Positions 1 to 13,687 are shown, counted from the first letter of the stretch. The stretch is DNA of 64,000 nt from Rotaria macrura (GCA_900239685.1 OENT01000011.1:248001-312000), one strand, 5' to 3'. Notes: generated by a model from the letters alone, not told the origin. Numbers and translations are program-made.

Positions 1-1228
1 ATAATAATATGAATTATTTACATTTAACTGTATATCACTGTTATGTAAAGATTTTTGTCGACGTAGGAAACCATCAGAAATCAATAGTTCATCTAATATA
101 AAAGAAAGAAAAGGCAAGCATCGATTGGTATATTCGAATAGCGTAAAAACATATTCATCTCGAATAATTACCATTACATATAGATTGAGAATGTTCAAAT
201 GCCCTAGAAAATGAAGAAATAAATTTGTTTTTGTTTTCGATTATTTATAAAAATGATTGACAAGCTTTAATTATGAAAGGGCAGTAGAGAATCAAAGTAA
301 GAAACGAATAACCTGAAACATGTATTTTCTTTTTGTATTGGTAATGTAACCAATGAAGTGCTAAGATAGTCTCTGAAAAGTGATCATGATGGAATGATAA
401 TTGAAAAAGTTTCCATGAACGTTTTCTTTTTGTTCGTGGTCTTTTTTGTTTCGTTTATCTTACCTTTTCGTTTCATTGGGAAATTGTTGTTGTTTATGCT
501 GACATATTTTTAAAAGTGTTTCAAAATTTTTAGAATATTCACGAAGAAATTGTACAACTTCCTAAAACATGAAAATAAAATAAATATTGAATAGCTGAAA
601 AGAAAAACTAAAATTCAAACTACTCACTTGACATTGCAATGAATTTAGATCTGATTCACATGTTTGATAAATTTGTTCAATAGATCGTTTTAGATTATCA
701 AATAAAAATGTCCAATAACGTGAACGAATATCTGATGAATTTGAATCTATTGTACGAGGCGGAGTATCATTTGAAGAACTAAAAATTTGCAAACATGTCA
801 AAGCAATTGAATAACTTGAGTGAAACATACCTATTTAAATTCTGTGGCAATGGTTCTTGTTCGGGAGCACATATGCTTGTCATCTAAAAATTAATATTAT
901 GAAATAGAACTTAAAACAGAACAACAAATCATATTTATTTTCATATAAACCATGTTCGGTGAATTTTAGTTAAGAATAATTACATGTTGATGAGCACGTT
1001 TGGTTGTAGTTTCATACGAAAAAATTATGATTCATGTCAGTTTCAATCTAATCTAAAGTTCTTTTCCAATGAAATATATCTCATAATGATTTGCATGCAA
1101 CAACTTGATTCATTAAATTTTCTCGTACTAAGAATTGTCACATGTCGAGCATTCATATTTTCTCGTACTACTAACCCATTCACTAAAGAACGCAATGATT
1201 GATGGCTACTCAGTTTCTCTATATCTTT
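1..1228 (-). CDS. SCAPER: SCAPER-like protein, N-terminal exons (partial, continues beyond the left edge)
   Basis: Seven minus-strand exons join in a consistent phase: 1228-1142, 883-831, 778-628, 561-464, 372-313, 203-172 and 92 to the window edge, all with GT-AG junctions. The third and fourth exons encode the conserved N-terminal block of SCAPER, the cyclin A/CDK2-interacting ER protein linked to cell-cycle and cilia functions. Recognisable pieces are RSRYWTFLFDNLKRSIEQIY and the following TCESD. The first listed exon resembles the extreme N-terminus of vertebrate SCAPER (SHQSLRSLV, then NARH), but no start codon was found, so a further 5' exon is likely. The ATG at 883 directly follows an acceptor and could be an alternative start. 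The exons after 464 are supported by phase and splice signals rather than similarity. The coiled-coil and zinc-finger parts lie outside the window. Confidence 0.72.
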
Positions 1229-4200
1229 CTGTCAAAAGTCGAAGCAATGTTTCGATGTATTATCAACATACTAATATAGATATGTATTTGATGTGATATG
1301 ATACAAATTCACTAGATATGGAATGTTTCTATAACAGATAAATTCGAACAAAAGTTAATTCAATATCATAATTCTTCAATTGAAGTATAGCTTTCCTGAT
1401 GAAATACAATCAAGTTTCTTTCTTTTTCTCTAAACGTGTCACCGGTATCCCATTGAAAGTATTCATTGAAGCAATACATGTTTTTCTCTCTTTCTTGCCA
1501 CTAAGTGTTTCCTCACGTGATAGCACAATACCACATGTTAAAAACACGTGTTGATCAGATATCAATGGAGTTTTATTTAGAAAAAGTGTTATTAGAGTGA
1601 ATAGACGTCACACACTTATTAAAAAAAGTATATAGACATGAATCTTTACCTTATTCGGTTGCTAACCAACTAAACAAAAGAAAACCGTCGATATTTAACA
1701 ATTGAGTATAATCTGAATCTGAATCAAACAATATTTATTTCAAATTTAATTCAATCGTCAATGCATTCGGTTGCACCATATAAAGATCTTGACAACGACT
1801 TAACTTTAAAAAAAACAAAAATAAAACAGCTGAGCACAATCATTGATTTACATGAAATTATACAATAAAAGATCGATGAGTCATCATTCTCATCTAGCAT
1901 CGATGTCATTAGTCAATCATAAAACCAATAAAACATTGTATTATGTAAAAATATATAGAAGCTCGATGATTGGCCATTTTTCATTGAGAATCAGCTGTCT
2001 TCCTACATTATTTTTTCAATAGGTAATACTTGTTGGAACATGGAAAAGAAAAACAACAATTGAAATAATTTCATAATTATTTTATTATGACCACCAAGTG
2101 TTTTTTTTCTGATAAAAGCAGACAAACATAACGCAGACAGCTTTCATCTAATTTGTATTGTCATCATGAGACAAACAGAATTTGGACTTCAACTATACAA
2201 ATCAGGATTCAGTTTGTTCTGTTTTTCTTTTCTTCTATTTTAGATTCTTACATTAAAGCTATTATCAATTATGTTAATCAAACATTTAATATTCTAGTGT
2301 AAGTGAATGTATGTAGAAATTATTCAAATACTAGTGTAGGAATCTTTCTTATTATCTCATGAGAATCTCAACAGCCACGAGAGCTAATCAAACACAAAAC
2401 GAACAAAAAATTGAATTGATGAGTAGTCGGTCTTCGAATATTTTCTCATTGTATCATATAAAATAACCATACACACTTGCAATTTTCCAAAGTTATGACA
2501 TGCTGGAATGAAACAGAATAAGTGCAAAATAAATATTATTATTATAGATGTTTTTCTTTTGCCAAACATTTTCAACTTTGTCACACGTTTTGGATAGGTT
2601 CGCATTGTGAAGGTTATTGCAATAATTTTTTTTGTTTAGGAAAAATACGATTCAAATGTTGTTCTTCTTAAACAGATGTTTCATCGGGCATCATAGAAAA
2701 TTATTGCCTATGAATAATACTCAGTATTTTGGCTTTCATTTTCTCCTTGAAAATGTTATAGAAGTTTTTATGATGTAATGACCCAAACATATAGAAGGTT
2801 TTGTCGGATTCGGTTAAGTTCTTGTTTCAGGATTCATCTTGACATTAACGCATCAGTGAATGAATAGAGAAATTATAATTGCTTTGAGAAACTCTAGTGT
2901 CAGAGATTAGAATAGTATAGGTTTCATGACAGTAAGGTAATAACAGTTTAGGTCATCTGTTGTTTTCGTATCAATGTACTTTAATCTTAGACTTATGCTG
3001 CTTTAGGACTATTTTATAGGCTATCTTTTGTATTGAGTATTGGACGATACAATTCATTACGATAGACGTCATCTTTCTTTTTTTGCTTTTAGATATAAGT
3101 ATTCAGAGAGAAAAAAAAGATTTATAAATCATTAAGTGAAGGATATTTGATCGTTATCAAAGAGTAGTTGATCGTCTGTAAGTAATGAAAAAAAAGTTTA
3201 GACAATCGTTACATATTAGCAATAAAAATGAATATGCTGCGTTTGATTTGACACTCCAATGTTTTCTTCCCAATGCAAGGATGTAATAATCATCGTTCTT
3301 GTCCTTTTCAGGTGACTGTTACAATCATCAACGACTCTCACTATTAGGACCCTATTTTATTTTGTGATGAAGACGTTAGAGTAAGCAAACAAAATAAGCT
3401 TTTCTTTTCTCTTGTAGTCTATCGATTGATCCCCTCCGAATCATGTGTTTTTTTTTATTCATCATCATGCTTATTAGAATATGTATTATTTTTTCTGATG
3501 AATAGGTCGCTTAAATCTGATGTTAATATTCGTTGTCATCTGTTTAAATTAAAATTTTGCATTGCTCTGAAAAAATCCTCTTTCAATTGAGTCACTTTTT
3601 ATTGCGAAAGAACATCTATATTTAAATTTTCTTTTTCCTTTTTTTCTTGTAGATCATTCACGTAAACATAAAGACTTTTTACTTAATCTATTCAAGATAA
3701 AGGTGTGTAGCATATGACTTTTCGTTTTTTATTTTACATCATGTTATAATTGTTTTGTATTAAATATTCATATGTGAATTGATCAAATCATCTTTTCTGT
3801 TTTTCGACTTCTTTTCTTTTCAATTGATAAAATCAATTTTTATTCCTGACAAAAGTATGTTTTGGTGTTTTCTTTTTGCCGATTTATGACTGAAGACGAT
3901 ATTGACAATTGTGAATGCATTGTACATGCATTCGAGCGCATAAAAAGTCCGATTCTTTTTGCTGTCTCTCTCGTATAAAAACGTTTACTGGATCGATGAA
4001 AAAAAAAGGGAGAGAGACCCGGTTGGTGACGAAAAAAAAAAGAAGAAGAAAAGAGGAAAGAACACACACATACACATATGCGTAGAAATGTATCCAAGGC
4101 TGATTCGCATAACGATAAAAAAAAGCACGAGTTAGAGAACAAAAGAAGACATCTAAGCATTGTTCCGGAAATCCCGATACATATAGATAACGATTGTTAT

Positions 4201-4332
4201 GTAAGTGTTTTTTAGAGAGAAGTGAAAAATTGCCTATAAGCGACTTATTATTGTATTTTTTTCAAGTTTTTGATGAGAAAAAGCTTGAAAATTGTTTGTT
4301 CTTGATACTTGCACTATATTAAAAAATAAATC

Positions 4333-4416
4333 AATATATATATAGATATCTATCTATCTATCTATCTATCTATTTATATATGTATATATATATATATACA
4401 TATGTATGTATATATA
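4333..4416. repeat. (ATCT)n and (TA)n microsatellite
   Basis: An uninterrupted ATCT tetranucleotide run at about 4347-4372 is flanked on both sides by TA/TATG dinucleotide-rich sequence. It is simple sequence and non-coding. Confidence 0.9.
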
Positions 4417-4895
4417 AATGCGTATATTCGCGTATGACATTTAATGAAGTGGGACGGGTTGATGTTGTTAGCTCTGGCTACCTTTCTTTTTTTCTTTCTG
4501 TTTTTTTTTCTTCGTTTGACTTCATAGAAACGACTAGAAAGAAAGCAAAAGGAAAAGGACGTGAGAACGTAGTAGTATTGCCATTTTGTTTATCATTTTT
4601 CTTGTTGTCTCGTATGAGTTATGTATAAGGAAGTCTGGTAAAAGGCCATCAGTATTGTTGTGTTTCTTTTCACAGCTGCATATCACGTTATCATTATAGG
4701 ATTCGTTTATTTTAAGAAACATTCAAGTAAAAAATGTTCGAAACAAACAATATTGAATTATTCTGAGTAAATAATAATTATTTGAAAAAATTCGACTGGA
4801 ATAATCGATATTTCTTTTCTCGTTCTTTACAAATATTTTTTTAATCATTACACAATCAAATCATACAGCTTTTTTCTTTCAATGAATACTCGTCC

Positions 4896-4930
4896 ATTAA
4901 TGTGATGCATATTTTTAACATCACATTAAT
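4896..4930. repeat. Perfect 12-bp inverted repeat, 11-nt loop
   Basis: ATTAATGTGATG at 4896-4907 is exactly complemented by CATCACATTAAT at 4919-4930. It lies about 430 bp upstream of the AFF start codon. It could be a palindromic factor-binding site or a chance hairpin. Confidence 0.5.
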
Positions 4931-5356
4931 AATACTTATAGGATGACAGGAATATATAAAACGTGATTTTCTTGTATCCAAGGTTTTATGAACTTGTAGC
5001 ATGATAGAATAGAATAGATCATGAATAGATAAAGTATGGACAGCAATTCTTTTTTCCTTCTCTTCTTAGTAATAATAATAACGTCAATTATACATTGATG
5101 CTGTTCGTATTTTTTCATCGAACAGCAGCAGCAACACCTAACACATCACGAAAGGAAAGAAAAATGGGTTAGAATTTTTCTCTCTTCTCTTTTTTTCTCT
5201 TTACCCTATACACATAGCTTGATGAGAAGTGACATACATCGTCTGACTGCTCGCCTTCCCATTTCAAACAGTATACGACAACATAGGAGATAATGCAGTT
5301 TCTTTTTCGTTTGACCTCTTTAAATACGCTTTAAACATTGTCTTGTTATTTTAGCC

Positions 5357-8300
5357 ATGGTGATTGATATTGCTCCTCAGCAACATTTACCTGAAATTTT
5401 TAGTACTAATCATACTCATCATCGTTCATCATCATCTTCTACTACTACTACTACTACTGCTACTACTACTACTACTGCTGCTGCACAGAAACGAACTTCA
5501 GCAGCGTCAACTGTGACATTAACTAATAATACGATGACCAACGGTCATCAATTTAAAGTAATTAAATCAAAACAGAATATCATATACATATCGAATAATG
5601 TTCCATCTTCATTATTCTTTGGTATCTTATTTAGACTGATGAACTTGGTAAAAAAGCAGATCTCATTCTTGGACATGCACCAGCTGTTATAGATTATTGT
5701 CGTCAACCAAGTATTTATTTTTCTACACAGCATGCACCTCGACTGAACATTAAGTAAGTAGTTTGATAAGTTGCAACAATAGAAACAAATCATACACTTT
5801 CTTAATAAGTAGTCTTCCAGAAGCACGAAATTCTAATCGGCAAGTATCACCTGTTACAACATCGAGTCAAATGTCTATTGTAGGTTGAAAATAATCGAAG
5901 TAGTTTAATTCTATATCGTCTGTTCTATCTATATTCAGAAGAACAGACATGTGGATATAGTCGAAGAACTGATGCCACTTATATTTAAGGTAGATTCGAG
6001 TTAACTTTATTTTCATTGAAATATAAATTCTATATTAACAGCTGGTTGAACCATTAACATTCACAAAATTACCTGAACGAATATCTAGACCGAAAAGTAA
6101 AATGAAACAGACATGAATTTAAGAGAGAAAAAGAAAATTTACAATACTATTTTATTTTATTTAGAACCTATCATCAATTCAAACGAAAAGTAATCCTATT
6201 TTTATACAAATTAGTCGTTTAATTCATATATATATATATATATCTATTCATATATATTTCAAACAATTCTAGTCGTGAAACCCATACTGTATTACACGAT
6301 GAAATTTTACCTAAACTTAGTGAAGACGAGAATGAAGAAGATGAAGAAGACGATGACGACGACGACAACGGCAATGAAGAAGGAGATGATGATGATAATG
6401 ATGATAAAATATCAAATGAGAATCAAACGTAATTTGAAAATAATGACTAATATATCATAAAACAGAATTAGAATGTTTTTCTCATAGAAACGTTTTGATA
6501 GAAAGAATTTCTTACCTCTAAAACTATTTTCTTCAATTTTCAACAGAAATTAATGTTCCAAGATAAATGAAATCGAACTTGTGAACTTCTATTTCTAATG
6601 ATTTTGACTCATAGATCCAAATGTTCGTTTCGAAAGACTTCAAAGTTCGTTAGTCTTGCATTATTCATCGTTAAATAACAGATTTCGTCAGCATAACGTA
6701 TGTAAGTCCAACTAATCCGATAGTCTGTGCTTCATTTTCGATCAGAACTATAGAATAGTTCAAAGTCAAAATTAAAGCTCAAGTTGACAGCATCGTTATC
6801 TTGATGTTACTAGTTTTATATTCTTGAATAATAAACACTAAAAAAGAAACCTTTGCTCGTAATCCAGTCGTCTTGACTAGTAGTAGTAATAAAAATAAAA
6901 TGTGCAAATATTTTTATCTGGCGAATTCCAATACATCTCATTAAAAACGAACGAAAATTTTCGAAGAAAAGAGCATCTAAGAAAGAGTCATAACTGGATG
7001 ATCGTCTTCTTTTTTGAATTCGATAAAACTTTATCTTACTATTTTTCATCTTCATAATCTTACGACTTATTTGAATATAAGATTCTACAAGTAAGTATCG
7101 ATGATTGATAAGAAGTCGTTCCACGAAAAAAAATCTCTAGTTCTACAATTACTTAATTGTTGTGTCTCATTCGAGGTAAACTTTGATCTTTTAAGCTTGA
7201 CATCGACAACGAAGAAAACATACTATTCTGTTTATTTAATGCATCATTCGTTCAAAGTTCTCGTCCAAATAGAAATGAAATTTTTTTCATATTTACTTTA
7301 GTAAAAATCAACAAAACGACAGTGATGATCAAGTATCTATTCACAGTGATACGGAGAATGATGATGAACTAAATAGAACGGTTCGTTACATTAATTTGCT
7401 TGTTTATTTATTTATTTATTTGAAATAATTCTTATTCAACTTGTTATGATCTAGAATCCGAAAACATTTTCATTAATGGATTTCATTCCTGTGAAACATT
7501 CACCAGAACCATTACCTGCTGATACTCGCAAACGCAGTTTATCACCGCCATTACCAGTTCAAGAAAATAAACCAAACAAACGTAAAGAAGAATTAATTCA
7601 ATCATTTTCATCATCTGTAAATATTCAAATCGATGTTAAACAACCTACACTTCCCATAACCATTCCTACATATTTATTTTCTGAACAAACTGTTAAAACA
7701 GAAAGTAAAGACGAAACGAGCGAGCTAAACATTCTCATACGTTTCATTATTTCATAGATGATTCAAATAAGATTGAAAAATCCCCAAAACCACCAAAACG
7801 ATGTGCTAACGGTTATAGTAAACAAGAAGCAACCTCAAGGACGATTGATAATTTAAATATAAAAGATGGTACACAACAGAAAAAAAATAAAACTAGTCAT
7901 ATATACAGACAAGAACCAACGATTAGTTCGACAACAATACGTATTAAAGAAGAACCAAATACTATATCAAATACTGCTTCATCTAATGATATACTATCGA
8001 CTAGTAATACAACACTTATTGCACCAATGACAGATCAACCAAAGAAAAAACCAACAGCAAAGTAAGTTTATTAAAATTCTAACAAACCTAAAGTCACTTT
8101 TCATTTGGAAAAAACCAAAACCAAAAACGTATTCAAATTTCATGCTGGAAATTTAGATTTAATACTGGTTGACAAGTTCTCGTCACTGTATAAAACTATT
8201 CATACCATGAAGATGATATTCTACAGAGGTTATATAATCAAAATATAACATCGATTCTTGAACGTATGAGCTTGAATCAAGAATGTTGAACAATTGATAT

Positions 8301-9992
8301 TTGAGATTCCATAAAAGGATAATATGAAGAAACTAACAAAGTATAGATTCAAAATTGTGGAAGGTCTCTATTGAATCGTCGAAATGAAAAATTCTTCGAA
8401 CTAACATTCGCATAGAAGTTGTCCGGAAATTGGCTAACTATCATATTTTCATTTTTATTATTTAAGAAAACAACAGTTTCATCGTAAGAAGTATTTGTAC
8501 CACTTTCATAATTCATCATTAATGAAGAAGTTTAGCATGTATTTAAATTTGCGCATCGATAACAGGATTTTCACAGTTTGCATTTACTAAATGAAACTTT
8601 CATTTGACAATAAAATTAATGATATATACTTGTGATCGTCATATCGTGTCGATTTAAGTTTTCGGATATGTACAGAATATTCTATCGAGTGATTCTGTAG
8701 ATATCATTTAAGAAATCGCTAATAGTTTCAATCATTGAAATGAAGAATATCATTGTATGATGATCTGCCTTCTTCTGATTTTTTCAATAATCATCAAATC
8801 TGTTGAAAATTGAAAGTTCTTATGAGTCATGTCAGTCATGACTTAGAACAACGATATGAAATCTGATGATGAATAAAATTATGCAAACAAACTAATTTAA
8901 ATGGAAATTTTTTTTTCTCTATCTGTAGTGTTAAACCACTTTTGCAAACTGCATCGATTGATAATTTATCATCAGTAAATAATAATTCAAATGCTCTTAA
9001 TCCACCTGATCGTTTAACAACGACAGCTAGTAATTCATCGAAATCGAATTATTCAAATTTAAAGTATTTACTTCTATACAACATTGTAGGAATATTTTTT
9101 TTAACTCTTTTGAAATAGAAATATGTCAACAAAAGCATTAAACGCTTTAGCACGAGAAAAAAAGAAACAAGCTGATGCTGAAAAGCGAACATTTGAAGAT
9201 ATTAAACAATCAATGTCATTGTATCTCGAGTCAGTTTGTTATTTTATTCAATGTGCTCATGATGAACCAGTATTATCACAACGTGCAACATTATTAGCAG
9301 CAACATTATCAATGCTTCAGTACGTTATTAAATTCAACATTAAACAAGAAAAGAAAAAATTATATAAACATTTACTTTTCATTTCATTTCATTTCATTTC
9401 ATTCGCTTTTAGACATCTTGTAAATAATTATGATAAAATGTTTCACTTATCTTCAAATCAATCAACAGATTCATTAAATCATGTCAGACAAAAATTTCAT
9501 TTAATTAAGTAAGTAAAACTCAATGTTCTAATTTTTTGTATGTCTATATTTTCCTATTCGTTACCTATTATTCAGTTACTGGCTTCAATCGTTCATTTAT
9601 CATTTACAATATACTATGAATTTATCAACAATCGAACGATGCGTCAATCAAGTAACGGAATATTTTAGTCATTCAAAATCTCCATCAGATAAAAATCGTA
9701 CTTTTATATATGAATTTTCAAAATCTATGTTACCTTCATATAATTCAAATCTTTTTTGGAATAAAGCTGAACGTTTAAAACGTGATGAACCATTGAAGAG
9801 TAAGAAGAAAGATTGATTAGTTTGTTTGTGTTTTTTTATAATTATTAAATGAATCAATATTTCTTTTCAGAATTTAGTGAACAGTTATTAAGACAAAATC
9901 AAAATCGACGTTTAACACGTGATGATACAACATTAGATTTTTTATTGTATATTTTTGATGCGATTGATTTATTACGCTTAACTATTGTTTAA
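5357..9992 (+). CDS. AF4/FMR2 (AFF) family protein, transcription elongation scaffold
   Basis: About fifteen exons, roughly 700 residues. Exon 1 is 5357-5557 and exon 2 is 5635-5753; the last exon ends in TAA at 9990-9992, and all introns are GT-AG. AFF proteins scaffold the super elongation complex (P-TEFb, ELL, ENL/AF9) in the nucleus. Supporting blocks in order: DELGKKADLILGHAPAVIDY, like the AFF N-terminal motif; VEELMPLIFK then LVEPL, like the conserved ALF motif; an acidic Asp/Glu stretch near 6310-6415; a basic proline-rich segment (7476 onwards); and a C-terminal homology domain (9123 onwards) with KKKQAD, YLESVCYFIQCAH and a later FWNKAERLKR. Exon 1 holds Ser/Thr/Ala homopolymers from a trinucleotide repeat. 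The start was chosen because a TTATTTTAG acceptor lies 2 nt before the ATG. The intron at about 8062-8928 is the largest. The family call rests on motifs and is fairly secure; the exact paralogue is not. Confidence 0.68.
5432..5484 (+). repeat. Coding ACT/GCT trinucleotide repeat in AFF exon 1
   Basis: Runs of ACT with interspersed GCT encode a Thr/Ala tract after a Ser tract. It is in frame with the gene and is likely length-variable between alleles. Confidence 0.8.
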
Positions 9993-10980
9993 GAACGTCC
10001 ATTTTCTATACTTCAAACATCTTCTTCCAGTTTAATTTTAACATAGACGCACTCCGGTTTAGCTTTTGTTTTATATGAATATTTACGGCAGAAGTGAATT
10101 GATCTCGATTGATGCATACATATATATATATATATATTGTTCCGGAATTATTATGATTCCATTTGAGTTATGTATATGCATAGCTTAGAATATTGAAAAA
10201 TAATATATGAGCAATTTGACAGTTTTGTTGTGTTTTCAAAAGAACTGAATTTAATTTCAGCATAGAGATTTTTTAAAATATTTCCCTATCATGTGCTTGC
10301 TGTATTGAGCATATTTTTCTGATCAAACATTGTTTTTGTCTGACTAATGTTTTCCTTTCTGTTTGCTTCTTCTTTAACTTTCTCTTTCCCGAATGTTATG
10401 TTTTGAATGCGTATAGGATGATAAAAACTACAGAACTTAAATCATTCTATCTTTTCTTATTTCTTTATGTAGACATGTAGCTTATTCTTTCGTTACGCCT
10501 CTCTCCATCGCCCACCACTTTCCTTATCTTTCTTTCGAAATAAAGACAATCGACAACGCCGGTGGTTGATATACTGCTGATATTAATTCATTTTAGAATG
10601 TCCCTGATTGTGTACATGTCTTTCACATACCATCAGATTTGTTTTTCATTCTCGTGTATCTCCCGTTTCACTTCCTTTTCCTCTCTTTGGCTCTCGATAT
10701 CTTATATAATTAGTTTATTGTTTGTCCATATGATAAAAATAACTTGTATTTATTCTTAATTATTCTTTTCAAACAAAGTAACATGAAAAACAAAGGAGTG
10801 TTTATTAATTGTTCTTGTTATCAATGTTGTTCTTTTTTTTTCTGATTACAATTTATATACATATGAAAACTAAAAAAGAACCAATAAAAAAAACTATATA
10901 TATACATAAATATCGAGTTTTAATTTTCATTTATTCCGTTTGTTTTAGATATCCTTATTTTTGGGACAACCAACTCAACC
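9993..10980. other. Intergenic, AFF to SERF
   Basis: This holds the AFF 3' flank, an (AT)n run at about 10120-10138 and T-rich sequence. A TTTTAG acceptor lies 32 nt before the SERF ATG at 10981. No other gene is supported. Confidence 0.6.
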
Positions 10981-11326
10981 ATGACGCGTGGCAATCAGCG
11001 GTAAAATTGAAGTTTGATGATTGCCATGACGAAGTCTATTTTTTGTGTTTTCATTTCTAGCGAATTGGCCAGAGAAAAAAATATGAAAAATAATAAGACC
11101 AAGTCGCATTCAGCAGCTGATACTGAAGCTAATAAAGGTTTATCATTGCAAGAACGTCAACAAAGAGATGCGGCAAAGTAAATATTAGTTCTCGATTTAT
11201 AGAAATACATCAAGTTTAAAATTTCGATTTAGAATGCGTGAGAAACAACAGTTGGCTGAACAAAAGAAGGCGAATGCAAATAATCAAGCATCAGGTGGAG
11301 GTGAAGCACCAGCATCAAATCGTTGA
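10981..11326 (+). CDS. SERF (4F5) family protein
   Basis: Three exons (10981-11000, 11061-11177, 11233-11326) give 76 residues beginning MTRGNQRELAREKNMK, which nearly matches the universal N-terminus of SERF/4F5 proteins (MARGNQRELARQKNMKK in vertebrates). A second conserved patch, LSLQERQQRDAAKMREKQQ, follows. SERF proteins are small, highly charged and disordered; MOAG-4/SERF promotes amyloid aggregation and binds RNA. The tail from about residue 56 is Ala/Asn/Gly-rich and longer than in human SERF2 (59 aa). The splice position after the first 20 nt (MTRGNQ|R) is an unusually short coding exon but keeps phase exactly. Confidence in the family is high. Confidence 0.93.
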
Positions 11327-11955
11327 GAATGATACGTGATCAAAATATGACAGAATGAACTTTTTCTTTTTCATATCTATACATTTTTTTTCTTTTGATA
11401 ACAAAAAATACATTCGATTTTGCTTGTCTAAGTTTTATTAACATAAACTGCTTCATTTTCTTTCGCATGACTGTCTGACTATATAATAACAACTACATAT
11501 GACGTTTTGTTTTCTGTTAGACATAAATTCAACAATCCAGAATGATATTTTTTTTCTATGACGAGAAACTGTTCACAATTGATAGGATATTGGTAAACGA
11601 AAATAAGAACTTGATGCATGATGAAAGAAGTTATCTTGGAAAATTTCTATCTAACGATGAATGTGTTGAGTATTCATATCATTATTTCAGTATTAATTAG
11701 GAAAAACAAACGAAAATCATGCATTACATGTCTGTGTTTGAATTAACTTAGCTTCATCTAAGCTGAAATTCGAGTCCCAAGTGTATTTTCTTTTAGCTTC
11801 ATGAGGTAAATACAAGATGTACGTTGTGAAAATTTTCTAGCCGACTTCAACTAGCTTTTTTAAATCATATCAGCCACTCAATAGAAGTGCCAACCAATCG
11901 ATTGAGCTAAAAATCACTCATAGCAGTAGAATATTTAAAATAAATCAACCAAGTC

Positions 11956-12334
11956 AAGGGGGAAAGGCGAGATTCCAGCGTACTTCCTGTACTCCCAGGT
12001 TGTACGATATCTATGCTTCAACAAGTTCAACCTATTTCAAGCCTACTATCCACCTTTGTTACATTATATTAGTGGGAGTTCAATCAGCACAAGGCTATCT
12101 CTCTCAATAGAGCCAAACTACTTCGTATTATTTCATTGACTGCCTTCCAATTTTGGAGTACAATTGAGTATTTTTGCTTAATTGTGGGATAGACTTGCGC
12201 TGGGTGGACTCCCACTAATATACCGTAACACAGGTGGATAGTAAGCTTGAAATAAGTTAAACTTGTTGAAGCATAGTTATCGTACAACCTGTGAGTACAG
12301 GAAGTACTCTGGAGTCTCGTCTTTTCCCTCTTAA
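11956..12334. mobile_element. Foldback/MITE-like element with about 150-bp inverted arms
   Basis: The left arm (about 11956-12105) and right arm (about 12184-12334) are inverted copies that differ at scattered positions. For example, TACTTCCTGTACTC on the left is mirrored as GAGTACAGGAAGTA on the right, and the CAACAAGTT block also pairs. About 80 bp separates the arms. The flanks ACCAAGTC and ACCAAAGTC may be a target duplication differing by one base. No coding capacity is seen, so it would be non-autonomous. Confidence 0.6.
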
Positions 12335-12825
12335 ACCAAAGTCATCTTTCGATGTTTTTCAACATAGTATTGTTACTACAAATTTTAGTATTCATTTTCA
12401 GATGAAATTAAATTAAACGAAATTAAAATACTCATAAACTTAACGATAAACTTAGATATTTAAATAAATCTTCCCAGTCATTGATAAACATAATTTTAAT
12501 AGTATTTTTTGTTGGCTGTATTTTATCAATGATCAGAGATCTCCCAAGGAGAGATAGTTAGCTTATTGCTATTGTGCGATTCCGCACTTACACTATTGTT
12601 TCAAATAAATGTTGTGCCTCAATCAGGAAGAATGCCAATAAAGTTTACTTTCGAATTTTGACTGGAAATTTTGCATAAATCTAAATCTAAATGACAAAAC
12701 AAATTAGAGTGGTCAACCCTAATTCCATCACAATTTTCAAAAATTTCCAGTAAAACCATTACATATCTACTTCTGCTTATTCTTTTTGAGAAAATTTTTG
12801 ATTTCCGGAATAGACAAAACATTTC

Positions 12826-13235
12826 TCTATCGATTCATGTGCTTTTTATCAAACAGCAATACAATTTGGATTAACACTGAGTAAAAAAGAACAACCTACT
12901 TTCACTTTTTTCTTGTTCTGCTCTCTTCTTAATTCCATCACTACAGCTACTTTTCTTTCCCAATTACATCATTCACAGCAGAAAGAAAGCATTTTTAAAA
13001 ACAAAACTGCATTTCGATCGTGAAAATGCCACCATTTTCGATGAACACTCTGATTATTAGATTCATCACGTTGAGCTCTATCGACTCATGTCTTTTTCAC
13101 TATTTTTAAATGTAACTTTCATCTCTTTTTTATGAAAAAGAATCAATTTTTCACGTGATGTCATAATGTCGAGTAACTTTATTCCATCACTCCAGCTATT
13201 CTTCTTTCGTTATTCCATTACACAATAGAAAATGC
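12826..13235. repeat. Degenerate direct duplication, period about 250 bp
   Basis: CTATCGATTCATGT (12826) recurs as CTATCGACTCATGT about 253 bp later, and ATTCCATCACTACAGCTA (near 12933) recurs as ATTCCATCACTCCAGCTA about 250 bp later. The sequence between the matches has largely diverged. Confidence 0.4.
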
Positions 13236-13519
13236 ATGGGGAAATATTCACGATCAGTAAAAAATATCTTGGCGCCACTAAAAGTACAGAATTTCGAAAT
13301 AAAGTTGACATAAGAAATGAAGCTGAATATAAAGCTCATCTGTAGATACAAAAGACAGAAAATTTGTATATCGTCATTTTTTATTATTCCTGTATTAGTA
13401 GCAAGTGTTCCAAAATTGATCCGTAAGCGAAAAAAAATTGGTAATCAAAATTTTATCACGGTAGTGACAGTATTTTTATTATCAATAAATAATAATGAAA
13501 AATTATCAAGTATCAAGAC

Positions 13520-13687
13520 TAGTTGCGGTGCCAGAAGTTTTCTTGTGGGTGGGTTGAGCCCACCCAAGACCATCTGTGACGCTGCCACAAAACATTGTCT
13601 TAAGGGCTTTTGAAAATTTTCAGGGTGGGCTCAACTTCCTCTCGGTTGGACTGAGCCCAACCGAACCTAACTCTGGCGCCGCCACTA
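13520..13687. mobile_element. Short TIR element (MITE-like), 168 bp
   Basis: TAGTTGCGGTGCCAGA at the left end is inverted at the right as TCTGGCGCCGCCACTA: 16-bp terminal inverted repeats with two differences. The interior is clearly GC-richer than its surroundings and has its own palindromes (GGGTTGAGCCC; GGTTGGACTGAGCCCAACC). No convincing target duplication was found. It has no open frame of note. Confidence 0.6.

Larger units (their letters stand above)
1229..5356. other. Non-coding interval, about 4.1 kb
   Basis: No convincing exon is seen on either strand. The interval is AT-rich with many poly-T/poly-A runs, the TA/ATCT microsatellite at 4333-4416 and a perfect 12-bp inverted repeat at 4896-4930. 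Short open frames around 3840-4160 and 4380-4630 are low-complexity and carry no domain signature. It separates two divergently transcribed genes (SCAPER minus, AFF plus), so their promoters should lie here. Confidence 0.6.

Noticed and set aside
3840-4160. Minus-strand 106-codon frame with Phe/Ser-rich hydrophobic stretch
   Set aside because: It is generated by poly-A/T low-complexity DNA and has no conserved motif or gene context.
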